A DNA stretch of 64,000 bases from a virus: positions 1 through 64,000 of the IMG/VR virus record IMGVR_UViG_3300023179_000037; one strand, written 5' to 3'. Made by a program: the position numbers and the translations under genes. Of this stretch, positions 43,618 to 51,043 are shown piece by piece. A model generated the notes under the pieces. That model saw nothing but the letters and a program-made list of their open reading frames with translations. It was not told the DNA's origin and searched no databases. Within the stretch, counting starts at the first letter, position 1, and every line of letters begins with the position of its first letter.

Positions 43618-43773
43618 ATGCTTTTTCCGCACCCAAACAAACAAACAGTCCAAGAACAAATTGATGAAGAAAAATTACTTCTTAAAGAAGTATTAAATGA
43701 TAAACCAAAAAAAATTAAGAAGATAGAAGAAGAATTATTTAATCAAGAACCATCTTCTATATTAGATAAATAA
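43618..43773 (+). CDS. 51-residue small acidic/basic protein
   Basis: MLFPHPNKQTVQEQIDEEKL starts a charged, helical frame. TAGGAGG lies 5 bases before the ATG and overlaps the gp41 stop, strongly supporting translation. Function unknown. Confidence 0.55.
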   Translation: MLFPHPNKQTVQEQIDEEKLLLKEVLNDKPKKIKKIEEELFNQEPSSILDK

Positions 43774-43873
43774 TAGTAACAGAAAGCTTGGGAAATAGAA
43801 GCATTTAAGTTAGAGGGGGAAATGTTAAATTATTTTAGGAGAAATACTGGTACATAATTAAGAAAGGATTAGT

Positions 43874-44035
43874 ATGAACTCAATAACATTTACGTTAATT
43901 GACCTTGGACAAATTGCTTTACTATTGGCAGCATGTTATGGATGTTATATTAAGGGAGTTAATAAGGGAATAGGCGATACTTTAGAGTTCTTTGAGGAAC
44001 AAGGATTAATAGAAAAAGAAGAAATAAGCGAATAA
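43874..44035 (+). CDS. 53-residue single-span membrane protein
   Basis: MNSITFTLIDLGQIALLLAA and the next residues form one hydrophobic helix with CYGC at its end, followed by an acidic tail (EEQGLIEKEEISE). AAAGGA is upstream. The 100 bases before it hold an 11-codon ORF after an AGGGGG site but nothing else I can name. Confidence 0.5.
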   Translation: MNSITFTLIDLGQIALLLAACYGCYIKGVNKGIGDTLEFFEEQGLIEKEEISE

Positions 44036-44066
44036 TAGTTACGATGTTGTTTTTTCACAACACTAA

Positions 44067-44098
44067 GTACCCGAGCATTTGACTCGGGTTACTTTTTC
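44067..44098 (+). terminator. rho-independent terminator
   Basis: ACCCGAG/CTCGGGT stem (7 bp, 7-base loop) followed by TACTTTTTC. A second perfect hairpin (44045-44062) lies just before. It ends the polymerase-uvsX-41 transcription unit. Confidence 0.8.
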
Positions 44099-44113
44099 TA
44101 TTATAATAATGAT

Positions 44114-44494
44114 ATGAACTTAGAAATCGGAAAATTCGTAGAGCTCAAAATACGTCAATATTCTTATCTTTATAAGAATGAGGGGTGGATTGAGAAAACT
44201 ATAAAAGGACAAATCGTTCCTAATCCCAAATGGTTAGACGACGATTACGTTAGTATTTTGACAGATCAATCACATTTTCCTGTTTCAATGGTTTTTAAAC
44301 AAAACATTATAGGGCTAGATATAGCAAAAGGTAGAACTGCTAGTAGATTTTTTAATGTAAAATCAAAAAAGACAGGTAAACAATATAAAGTAATTTCAAG
44401 TAATGGTTCAGTTACTTGTGATTGTATTGGTTTTCAGTATCGTAAGTCATGTAAGCATTCATTGGCTGTAAAGAAATTTATTCAAAATGCTTGA
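44114..44494 (+). CDS. SWIM zinc-finger protein
   Basis: The 126-residue protein ends in CDCIGFQYRKSCKHSLAV, a C-x-C-xn-C-x-H SWIM motif that binds zinc and often DNA or protein. The N-terminal 80 residues look like a small beta-rich domain. It lies just after a terminator, so it has a separate promoter or depends on read-through. Confidence 0.75.
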   Translation: MNLEIGKFVELKIRQYSYLYKNEGWIEKTIKGQIVPNPKWLDDDYVSILTDQSHFPVSMVFKQNIIGLDIAKGRTASRFFNVKSKKTGKQYKVISSNGSVTCDCIGFQYRKSCKHSLAVKKFIQNA

Positions 44495-44519
44495 CATTGT
44501 ATACAAATGAATTTATAAT
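44491..44519 (+). promoter_or_regulatory. consensus sigma70-type promoter
   Basis: TTGACA, 17 bases, TATAAT, exact. The -35 box overlaps the TGA stop of the SWIM gene. It drives the next small gene and possibly the tRNA-like element. Confidence 0.85.
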
Positions 44520-44567
44520 TTAAGTGTAGTAGTTAATTTATTCAATTTTTTGAGAGGTAATATTATT

Positions 44568-44993
44568 ATGTCAGATTCATATTTCACAGTAGCGGGTGTT
44601 TCTACTCAAAATGGTTCCACTAAGGTTCGTTTTGCCAATGACCTAGCATCTCGTGTTAAATTGCTTGCAAGGGGTGGCCATAGTCCATTGGAACTTATTC
44701 AGCTTCCAACAGCAATGACGAAGGCAGAAGCTTGCCAATACTTGCTAGATTTTGGGGGTGTTTTTACGCAGTGGAACGCGCTTATCACAGAAACTATTGG
44801 TAAGAAATCCGGTGTTTCGGCTGTACATAAAGCTGCAGCAACATCTAAAGCGCCGAAAGTTGCTAAGGCGCAGGCAACGGTCAATGCTCCTGTTAAGACC
44901 AAAGCTGTAAAGCAACCCAAGATTGTCGTAGCCCCCAAAGCTGAAGACGAGGATCTTGAGATCGAAGAGCTGAAGCAAATTGCAGCCGTATAA
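44568..44993 (+). CDS. small protein with Ala/Lys/Pro-rich tail
   Basis: The 141-residue protein has a compact N-terminal half (TKVRFANDLASRVKLLARGG, then MTKAEACQYLLDFGGVF), a pattern seen in small conserved phage proteins. A histone-H1-like AKP-rich segment and an acidic end (AEDEDLEIEELKQ) follow. It may bind DNA or RNA. It has its own strong promoter, which suggests abundant early expression. Confidence 0.6.
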   Translation: MSDSYFTVAGVSTQNGSTKVRFANDLASRVKLLARGGHSPLELIQLPTAMTKAEACQYLLDFGGVFTQWNALITETIGKKSGVSAVHKAAATSKAPKVAKAQATVNAPVKTKAVKQPKIVVAPKAEDEDLEIEELKQIAAV

Positions 44994-45008
44994 CGTCGGG
45001 AGACGTTA
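44991..45008 (+). other. stem-loop at the gene end
   Basis: TAACGTC pairs with GACGTTA across a GGGA loop, beginning in the stop codon. No T-run follows. The remaining bases up to 45086 contain a second short hairpin (GGCAT/ATGCC) and no ORF I can support. Confidence 0.5.
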
Positions 45009-45086
45009 ATTAAGGGGGAGCGGCATACAATGCCTGTTCTTAAATAACAATAGTGTGCCCAAATACGCATATCCATACCAACAATT

Positions 45087-45170
45087 ACCACCGAGCCCGA
45101 TATCGGTCTTCTAAATCGATCCTTAGATTCGGGTGGAAGGCATGAGGTTCGATTCCTCCCGGTGGTGCCA
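45087..45170 (+). tRNA. tRNA-like element, Arg(TCT)-type anticodon, no normal D arm
   Basis: Acceptor ACCACCG/CGGTGGT, discriminator G and encoded CCA are perfect. The T loop is TTCGATT with four of five stem pairs. TCGGT/ATCGA closes a normal CTTCTAA loop (anticodon 45110-45112). Only 9 bases separate acceptor and anticodon stems, too few for a D arm, and the variable region is 23 bases with a CCTT/AAGG stem. An alternative pairing CCCGA/TCGGG also exists. It may be a degenerate or a truly odd tRNA. Confidence 0.55.
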
Positions 45171-45230
45171 AAACATAAAAAAACAAATGATATTGCTTGT
45201 TACTAATAACTAATTACTATAAAATAGAGC

Positions 45231-45788
45231 ATGAATAGAAATTTAGAGCATTACATGAAATTTTATCGAAATCATCTAAATAATGATTTGGTAAAAAGAA
45301 CAATGGGTGAATTACTAACTACTGATTATAATAAACATACATTTTACAATGTAACAAGTAATTCTAATCATTCGTATGATGACGATTTGTTTATAACTTA
45401 CAATACTTCAACATCTGACGAAATTATGAAAAGAATCTGGGAAGGAATTTATTCCTACTATCAAGATATGAATTTTTCTTGGTTTTCAGGTTGGAAAGGA
45501 TTTTCTAAAGTTAGATTTAACAAGTATCCTGTAGGAACAAATATGAAACCGCACTGCGACCATATACATAGTTTATTTGATGGTAGTATAAAAGGTATTC
45601 CTATTTTAAGTGTTTTAGGAAGCTTAAATGATGACTATGAAGGCGGTGAATTAATTTTTTTCGATAACCAAAAAATAGTATTAAATGCTGGTGACATAGT
45701 TATTTTTCCTTCTAATTTTTTATTTCCTCATGCTGTGAAAAATGTTACTAAAGGAACAAGATATAGTTTTGTATCTTGGGTTTGGTAA
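45231..45788 (+). CDS. 2OG-Fe(II) oxygenase (prolyl 4-hydroxylase-like)
   Basis: The 185-residue protein has MKPHCDHIHSLFD (HxD iron ligands), YEGGELIFF and GDIVIFPSNFLFPHAV with the distal His, then TKGTRYSFVSW with the 2OG-binding Arg. Such oxygenases are common in marine T4-like phages. The target (protein, base or sugar) is unknown. Confidence 0.85.
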   Translation: MNRNLEHYMKFYRNHLNNDLVKRTMGELLTTDYNKHTFYNVTSNSNHSYDDDLFITYNTSTSDEIMKRIWEGIYSYYQDMNFSWFSGWKGFSKVRFNKYPVGTNMKPHCDHIHSLFDGSIKGIPILSVLGSLNDDYEGGELIFFDNQKIVLNAGDIVIFPSNFLFPHAVKNVTKGTRYSFVSWVW

Positions 45789-45793
45789 GTATT

Positions 45794-45876
45794 GGGGATG
45801 TGGTGAAATTGGTAGACACACCTGGTTTAAGCCCAGACGTTTCGACGTGAGAGTTCGAATCTCTCCATCCCCACCA
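45794..45876 (+). tRNA. tRNA-Leu(TAA)
   Basis: A class II tRNA: acceptor GGGGATG/CATCCCC, anticodon stem around TTTAAGC, variable arm ACG TTTC CGT-type, T loop TTCGAAT, and encoded CCA. It reads UUA, a frequent codon in this AT-rich genome. Confidence 0.95.
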
Positions 45877-45890
45877 ATAGGTTTCTTTGT

Positions 45891-45964
45891 GCGACCATAG
45901 CTCAGAGGTCAGCAGCGCCCGGCTCATAACCGGTGGGTCCCTGGTTCGAATCCAGGTGGTCGCA
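45891..45964 (+). tRNA. tRNA-Met(CAT)
   Basis: Acceptor GCGACCA/TGGTCGC, anticodon loop CTCATAA, T stem CCTGG/CCAGG around TTCGAAT. CCA is not encoded. The acceptor stem is extended outward by ten more perfect pairs (45881-45890 with 45964-45973), giving a 17-bp stem. An elongator or Ile2 identity cannot be separated by eye. Confidence 0.92.
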
Positions 45965-45980
45965 CAAAGAAACTTATAGG

Positions 45981-45988
45981 TATAAATA
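45981..45988 (+). promoter_or_regulatory. T4-type late promoter (TATAAATA)
   Basis: An exact late consensus, 28 bases before the second 2OG oxygenase start, with ACGAGG before the ATG. Confidence 0.65.
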
Positions 45989-46016
45989 ACTAATTAAATT
46001 TTTACGAGGCAAAATT

Positions 46017-46589
46017 ATGGTAAGAGAATGGGTAGTTTTTGAAAAAGCATTTTCACCGGACGCATGCGACACTCTAATAGCTTTATGTAATATGTTGCCA
46101 AAAGAAAATGCCAATATTGGTCCCGCAGGCACTACGGTAAATGATGATTATCGAAAAAGTGATATTGCTTTTATACAAGTAGATAATACTAAATTTAGTG
46201 GTCTTTTCGACAGTTTGTGGAAATTAATTTGGGCATCAAATTCCCAATTTTTTGATTTTCATATTAGTAAATTAGACTTTATGCAGTATGCCGAATATAC
46301 AGCTGATAAGAAAAGTGAGTATAAAAAGCATCAAGATGTTTTTTGGATAAATAATGCTCCGTATTATCATAGAAAACTTACTGCTGTTCTACAATTAAGT
46401 GATGAAACCGCTTATGAGGGTGGAAATTTGGAATTTTATGATCTAAACGAAAACCCAGACAATACTATAGTCAGAAAACAAGGAAGTCTAATAATTTTTC
46501 CCTCTTTTTATTATCATTGTGTAACCCCTGTTACTAAAGGTAAAAGAGAAAGTATTACAGCTTGGGTTGATGGACCCAAATGGCGATAA
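46017..46589 (+). CDS. 2OG-Fe(II) oxygenase (second copy)
   Basis: The 190-residue protein has KKHQDVFWI (HxD), YEGGNLEFYD, GSLIIFPSFYYHCVTPV with the distal His, and TKGKRESITAWV with the 2OG Arg. It is related to PiuC/prolyl hydroxylase-type phage proteins. It sits behind a late promoter, whereas the first copy does not. Confidence 0.88.
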   Translation: MVREWVVFEKAFSPDACDTLIALCNMLPKENANIGPAGTTVNDDYRKSDIAFIQVDNTKFSGLFDSLWKLIWASNSQFFDFHISKLDFMQYAEYTADKKSEYKKHQDVFWINNAPYYHRKLTAVLQLSDETAYEGGNLEFYDLNENPDNTIVRKQGSLIIFPSFYYHCVTPVTKGKRESITAWVDGPKWR

Positions 46590-46592
46590 AGT

Positions 46593-47405
46593 ATGAATAT
46601 TCTAATCACCGGACATAAAGGGTTTATTGGTCAGAATATGGTGAAGGCATTATCTGATCATAATCTTTACTTTTATGAATGGGGAGATAATGTAAATATT
46701 AATGATATAAAAAAGTTAGATTGGGTTGTTCATCTTGGAGCCATAACTTCTACCACTGAAACTAATGTTGAAAAAGTATATAGACAAAACGTAGAATTTA
46801 CATTAGTTCTTAGTAAAATATGCAGAGAATTAAATATAAATTTACAATATGCAAGCTCTGCTAGTGTTTATGGCTCTAACACAAATTTTGAGGAAAATGC
46901 GCCAAAATCTCCTCAAAGCCCATATGCCTGGTCAAAATTTTTAATAGACAAGTATATGGACGGAATGTATTTTAAAAACAAACAAAATATTATTGTACAA
47001 GGTTTAAGATATTTTAATGTCTATGGTCCCCACGAAGACCATAAAGGTGATCAAGCTAGTCCTTTCTTTAAATTTAAAAAACAAGCAGAAGAGACAGGAG
47101 TGATAACTATTTTTGAAAATAGTGAAAACTATAGAAGAGATTTCATTCATGTAGATACAGTATGTAATATTCACAAAATAATGTTAAGAAAAGAAGTATC
47201 AGGAATTTTTAATGTCGGTATGGGGGACACTAAATCTTTTCTAGAGATTGCAAAAGAGATTGCAGATGTATATAATGCAAAAATAGAATTTATTCCTATG
47301 CCAGAAAATATTAAAAGGCAGTATCAAGCTTATACTTGTGCAGATGTAACTAAACTAAATGAGGTATTAAATGGCACGAATAACGTCGGAAGTGGCATCG
47401 AATAA
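46593..47405 (+). CDS. HldD-like sugar epimerase (ADP-heptose 6-epimerase family)
   Basis: A 270-residue SDR with ITGHKGFIGQN, HLGAITSTTETN, ASSASVYGSN and SPYAWSKFLID (catalytic YxxxK). QGLRYFNVYGPHEDHKG and YRRDFIHVDTV are segments typical of ADP-L-glycero-D-manno-heptose 6-epimerase. It may supply heptose for LPS or another glycan. It overlaps rpoZ by 35 bases. Confidence 0.82.
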   Translation: MNILITGHKGFIGQNMVKALSDHNLYFYEWGDNVNINDIKKLDWVVHLGAITSTTETNVEKVYRQNVEFTLVLSKICRELNINLQYASSASVYGSNTNFEENAPKSPQSPYAWSKFLIDKYMDGMYFKNKQNIIVQGLRYFNVYGPHEDHKGDQASPFFKFKKQAEETGVITIFENSENYRRDFIHVDTVCNIHKIMLRKEVSGIFNVGMGDTKSFLEIAKEIADVYNAKIEFIPMPENIKRQYQAYTCADVTKLNEVLNGTNNVGSGIE

Positions 47406-47595
47406 AATTGGTAGTAAATATGACATGATTTTAATTGCTGCGGTTCGAGCAAGAGAACTGTCAAGGGGATATAAATCTACATTAGGAGAAAAAAATAGGC
47501 CTATTGTTACTGCCATTAAAGAAATTGAACAAGGTATAATTGGCAGAGAATATCTTAGGAAAGTAAAAAATGCTTCAAAAACAAAAAGGAAGTAA
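47371..47595 (+). CDS. rpoZ: RNA polymerase omega subunit homologue
   Basis: The 74-residue protein MARITSEVASNKIGSKYDMI, then LIAAVRARELSRGYKS and IVTAIKEIEQGIIG, matches bacterial omega in length and at the conserved MARIT, D-x-x-L-I-A-A-x-R-A-R-E-L and EI-x-x-G positions. It could replace or compete with host omega in RNA polymerase during infection. It is followed by a small gene and an HTH protein. Confidence 0.88.
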   Translation: MARITSEVASNKIGSKYDMILIAAVRARELSRGYKSTLGEKNRPIVTAIKEIEQGIIGREYLRKVKNASKTKRK

Positions 47596-47737
47596 AACAG
47601 TTTGTATTCATTCTAGAACTTTTGGTGGTTATAGATTATTTTTATATAATGCGTATTATGATTCCCAGGAAGAATTATACTTCGAATCATTAGAACAAGC
47701 AGAAGATTATGCAAATATTTGGCTAACTTCAGATTGA
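47570..47737 (+). CDS. 55-residue small protein
   Basis: MLQKQKGSKTVCIHSRTFGG starts a frame with ELYFESLEQAEDYANIWL, a helix seen in small phage proteins that clamp other proteins. It overlaps rpoZ by 26 bases. Its stop lies in a -35 box. Function unknown. Confidence 0.5.
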   Translation: MLQKQKGSKTVCIHSRTFGGYRLFLYNAYYDSQEELYFESLEQAEDYANIWLTSD

Positions 47738-47762
47738 CATCTATATCAAATAATATTAAAAT
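47734..47762 (+). promoter_or_regulatory. sigma70-type promoter upstream of an immediate terminator
   Basis: TTGACA, 17 bases, TAAAAT. The -35 overlaps the TGA stop of the preceding gene. The predicted transcript start is only a few bases before the terminator hairpin at 47776. Confidence 0.65.
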
Positions 47763-47775
47763 AAGAAATGGTGAC

Positions 47776-47804
47776 ATTCGCACACCTTAATGCGAATTTT
47801 TTTT
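47776..47804 (+). terminator. terminator/attenuator before the HTH gene
   Basis: ATTCGCA/TGCGAAT stem (7 bp, 8-base loop) followed by a run of eight T. It lies between a promoter and the HTH gene, so it can end the upstream unit or attenuate the HTH gene. Confidence 0.85.
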
Positions 47805-47817
47805 AAATGGAGTAATT

Positions 47818-48066
47818 ATGCTTAAAACTCGTGTATTGAAAGTACTACAATCTGGTCATCAGTTTACCCCAGCACAACTTGCAGGTTTGACAAATTCTTC
47901 TGAAGACAGCATTCGCCCTCGTATTAGCGAGCTTCGTTCTGAAGGATATGCTATCTATACCAATACCACTAAAAATGGAAAATCAGCATATCGTCTTGGT
48001 AAACCAAGTCGTGCTATGGTAGCTGCTGCATATAAACAAGCAGGCAGTGAAGCATTTTCAGCCTAA
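47818..48066 (+). CDS. winged-helix-type small regulator
   Basis: The 82-residue protein has QFTPAQLAGLTNSSEDSIRP and RISELRSEGYAI, a helix-turn-helix followed by a wing, as in small phage MarR/DUF3489-like proteins. ATGGAG lies upstream. It is enclosed by terminators on both sides, so it is a separate unit. Confidence 0.75.
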   Translation: MLKTRVLKVLQSGHQFTPAQLAGLTNSSEDSIRPRISELRSEGYAIYTNTTKNGKSAYRLGKPSRAMVAAAYKQAGSEAFSA

Positions 48067-48073
48067 TTGATAT

Positions 48074-48097
48074 GCCGAGGGACTCCCTCGGCTTTTT
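48074..48097 (+). terminator. strong rho-independent terminator
   Basis: GCCGAGGG/CCCTCGGC, a perfect 8-bp stem with an ACT loop, then TTTTT. It ends the HTH transcript 4 bases before the next ATG. Confidence 0.92.
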
Positions 48098-48100
48098 ACT

Positions 48101-48661
48101 ATGAATACATTTGATTTTACTGAGAAGGCATTAGTTAAAGAAGCTAGACGTCTTAATCTTGTCAAGAAAGTTGGCGAACGAAACTTAACTGAAGATGAAA
48201 CTAGTCTATTGGTAGCGTTTACTAAATACGAATACCAACTAAAGAAAGAAAAACTTAAGAATCTACCTGAAAGTAAATTACGAAAACTAAAAGAAAGGCA
48301 TGGTGCCAGTTATCGTAGACGCAAAGCTGATCCTTTACGTTTCGGTAAAATGGAACATACTGCTCTCAAAACAAGAGCAAAATCAAAAGATCTTAAATTT
48401 GATCTTACTCCAGAATACATTCAAAAGAAATTTGACGAATGTGACGGAAAATGTGCTATTACCAAAATTCCCTTTAGTATGGAGATGGGTACCAAAGGAA
48501 AACGAAATCCTTATAGACCCAGTGTAGATCGAATTAACTCAAATAGAGGATATATTAAAGGGAATATTCAAGTAGTATTAGCTGTCGTAAATACTATGAA
48601 AATGGATTATACCAATGATATTTTACACCCTGTAGTTAAAGCATGGGCAGAAAATATTTAA
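48101..48661 (+). CDS. HNH endonuclease, probably free-standing homing enzyme
   Basis: The 186-residue protein is basic in the first 100 residues. It ends with CAITKIPF, then PSVDRINSNRGYIKGNIQVV and VNTMKMDYT, a phage HNH pattern with the D-R-I and N residues of the catalytic fold. It starts right after a terminator, has no visible ribosome site and is followed by another terminator, as expected for a tightly silenced mobile endonuclease gene. Confidence 0.85.
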   Translation: MNTFDFTEKALVKEARRLNLVKKVGERNLTEDETSLLVAFTKYEYQLKKEKLKNLPESKLRKLKERHGASYRRRKADPLRFGKMEHTALKTRAKSKDLKFDLTPEYIQKKFDECDGKCAITKIPFSMEMGTKGKRNPYRPSVDRINSNRGYIKGNIQVVLAVVNTMKMDYTNDILHPVVKAWAENI

Positions 48662-48678
48662 TTTTAATCACTATCTTC

Positions 48679-48703
48679 AGGGGCCTTCGGGCCCTTTCTT
48701 TTT
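48679..48703 (+). terminator. rho-independent terminator with UUCG loop
   Basis: A 7-bp stem closed by TTCG (48679-48685 with 48690-48696, one G-T pair) and followed by TTTCTTTTT. It ends the endonuclease gene. Confidence 0.9.
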
Positions 48704-48717
48704 GATTTTCTAGAACT

Positions 48718-48725
48718 AATAAATA
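48718..48725 (+). promoter_or_regulatory. late promoter (AATAAATA) before the head/structural block
   Basis: A NATAAATA match 30 bases before the first late gene. The start of the leader can fold ATTAGAA (48725-48731) with TTCTAAT (48740-48746), a 7-bp hairpin just before the ribosome site. Confidence 0.6.
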
Positions 48726-48755
48726 TTAGAATAAATTTGTTCTAATGGAGAAAAA

Positions 48756-49880
48756 ATGGCCTCACTTTTTAAAAATTTTAGGCAAAAACTTGATGAAGCT
48801 AGGGGATTTATTAGCAGCTATGGTAATGAAGCAGAAAAACATAAAATGAAATATCTAGATCCATACGTTGGTTCTGAAAATCCCACACATGAGGTTGGAA
48901 CCAAACATGAAAATTTAAAAATTGGATCTAAAGTTAGATTACATTCTGTCTATACTGGAAATGATAAAAAAAATTATGCTGTAGTTTCCGGTGAAGATAA
49001 AAAACAAGTTACTATTCCTGTTTCTAAGTTATTAAAACCCGGTGAGGAAAAGGTTAATCTTGGTACTAAATACGAATCAGACTTTGTGGATAGACTTAGA
49101 AAACATGGATTAGTTCCAGAAAAATTTCAAGCTGCAGGATCTACTGCAGGCGCAGATGTTATGGTTTTGAATAAAAAGAAAAATATTACACACCCAGGTC
49201 GAGTGATGAGTGGGGATAGTGTGTTTCAAGGCGAGGTCAAACAAGATATAACCGCAGCTATGGGGCAGTTAACAATTAGACACAATAAAGAAAAAGGATG
49301 GCATATTCCAGATGATGCAAGAGCCAAAAGACCTAAATATGCCGCCGAAATAGAAAAGGCAGGCATTTTAGAACACATGAATAAAACAATACCCGATCCA
49401 AATACAGCAGAAACAACCGCTAGTGGTAGAGCCAAAAGTATTGTTTTGAAACATTCTGATCTATCTCCTGCAGATGCGTATTTACAAGATCATCATGTTG
49501 ATTTTGTTCAAGTAGGTTCGGGGTTCGGTACCTATAAGGTAGGAGACAAGGATAAAACAGAGCATGGATTGCCCGGATTACGAGGTAACGGGAAATGGAC
49601 TATTAGAGAAAAACAAGCAGGCAATAAGAATTCTAGAACAGTAATGTTTCAACCCGATGGTAAAAAGGGTTTGATAAAAAGTCATGTAAATTTAGATGAT
49701 GATAAACATTTAGAAGATTTTAAAAAGACTCTTGGTCATAGTGTAGTAAATAAAACTAAAGAAAACCAAAACGTACCTGAAACAAAGCAATCTGCAACTA
49801 AAAATGCACAGTTATCTGCAGAACCTTCTCATATTATTGTCCATGCTGGTGATACGAATAAAAAAATAAGAATAAAATAA
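48756..49880 (+). CDS. PD-(D/E)XK nuclease-like internal protein
   Basis: A 374-residue protein. GTKYESDFVDRLRKHG, AGSTAGADVMVLN and FQGEVKQDITAAMGQL give the E, D, E-x-K and Q positions of a restriction-endonuclease-like fold. The N-terminus MASLFKNFRQKLDEARG resembles a capsid-targeting leader with a cleavage site after LDE. It could be packaged and injected, which is an inference. Confidence 0.65.
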   Translation: MASLFKNFRQKLDEARGFISSYGNEAEKHKMKYLDPYVGSENPTHEVGTKHENLKIGSKVRLHSVYTGNDKKNYAVVSGEDKKQVTIPVSKLLKPGEEKVNLGTKYESDFVDRLRKHGLVPEKFQAAGSTAGADVMVLNKKKNITHPGRVMSGDSVFQGEVKQDITAAMGQLTIRHNKEKGWHIPDDARAKRPKYAAEIEKAGILEHMNKTIPDPNTAETTASGRAKSIVLKHSDLSPADAYLQDHHVDFVQVGSGFGTYKVGDKDKTEHGLPGLRGNGKWTIREKQAGNKNSRTVMFQPDGKKGLIKSHVNLDDDKHLEDFKKTLGHSVVNKTKENQNVPETKQSATKNAQLSAEPSHIIVHAGDTNKKIRIK

Positions 49881-51043
49881 TGTATTCCTTTAAGTCATAT
49901 TTTTATGAATCAGTGACGGATGAGAGCAAACTAACTCATCTTGAACATTTAGAAGACCATGTGATAAATGCTGGATCGGAAGGATTTCACCATGCTGTTA
50001 ACAATCTAGTACAGACGCACAATCTTTTAACTGGAAAAAAATCTAATGCTTCCATTTCCACAAAATATGATGGAAGTCCAAGTATAATAGCCGGACATAA
50101 TCCTGAGAATGGTAAATTCTTTGTGGCATCAAAATCCGTATTCAATAAAAACCCAAAATTAAATTATACAATCGAGGATATAGCTAAAAATCATGGCCAT
50201 GCGCCTGGATTAGTATCTAAATTAAGTCATGCATTAAAATATCTACCAAAGGTGATACCCCCGGGTAAAGTATATCAAGGCGATCTAATGTATAGTAAAG
50301 ATGACGGTGATGTGCAAGAGACTAAAGATAGTTATCACTTTAAACCCAATACTATTACTTATTCAGTAAAAAAGAATAATCCAGAAGCCAATAAAATTAA
50401 AAAAGCTAAATTAGGTGTTGCTTTTCATACTGCATATAGTGGACCTAGTTTAGACAATATGAAGGCAGAATATAATGCCGACACCGGACATCTAAAAGCT
50501 AACGACAATGTTCATATCATCAATACAAAGTTTGATCATACCGCTGCTACGTTAACTCCTAAAGCAAATGAAGAATATAATAAACATTTTTCTGCTGCTA
50601 TTGCTGAACACAATAAATTACAAAATTATGGACATCAGAATGGCCATGAGGATAGAATGAAGGAATATATTAATCAAACAGTTAAAGATGAATCAACGCC
50701 TAATACTAATGATTACAAAAAGTATCTAAAATCTTGGCATAGTAAACAGATAGATAAGGTGAAGACTCAAGTAGCCAAACAAAGAAAAACTAATGAGATG
50801 AATAGTGTTCTAAATCACGTTGATACTCATAAATCTCATTTTGATTCAAGTTTTAAGATACACCATCATCTACAAAAGGCTAAAGACATTTTGACACACT
50901 CTATGGCAGCTGCAGACTTTGATTATAACCATAGTATAAATGGAAAAGCAGCAAAACCAGAAGGTTTTGTAGTTGCCATAAATAACCGACCAACTAAATT
51001 TGTTGACAGAGAAGAATTTAGTAAAGCTAATTTTCAAAGATGA
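49880..51043 (+). CDS. ligase-like nucleotidyltransferase superfamily protein (DUF6267-like)
   Basis: The 387-residue protein contains STKYDGSPSI, a KxDG-type motif I of DNA/RNA ligases. KVYQGDLMY may be motif III, and PEGFVVAINNRPTKFVDREE matches motif IV/V (EGxV and a later Lys). It may be a polynucleotide ligase or a relative that lost activity. The N-terminus MYSFKSYFYESVTDES looks like a head-targeting leader. It overlaps both neighbours. Confidence 0.65.
   Translation: MYSFKSYFYESVTDESKLTHLEHLEDHVINAGSEGFHHAVNNLVQTHNLLTGKKSNASISTKYDGSPSIIAGHNPENGKFFVASKSVFNKNPKLNYTIEDIAKNHGHAPGLVSKLSHALKYLPKVIPPGKVYQGDLMYSKDDGDVQETKDSYHFKPNTITYSVKKNNPEANKIKKAKLGVAFHTAYSGPSLDNMKAEYNADTGHLKANDNVHIINTKFDHTAATLTPKANEEYNKHFSAAIAEHNKLQNYGHQNGHEDRMKEYINQTVKDESTPNTNDYKKYLKSWHSKQIDKVKTQVAKQRKTNEMNSVLNHVDTHKSHFDSSFKIHHHLQKAKDILTHSMAAADFDYNHSINGKAAKPEGFVVAINNRPTKFVDREEFSKANFQR

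Noticed and set aside
45087-45170. tmRNA or selenocysteine tRNA
   Set aside because: No tag-peptide ORF or long tmRNA domains, and no UCA anticodon or extended acceptor/D stems.
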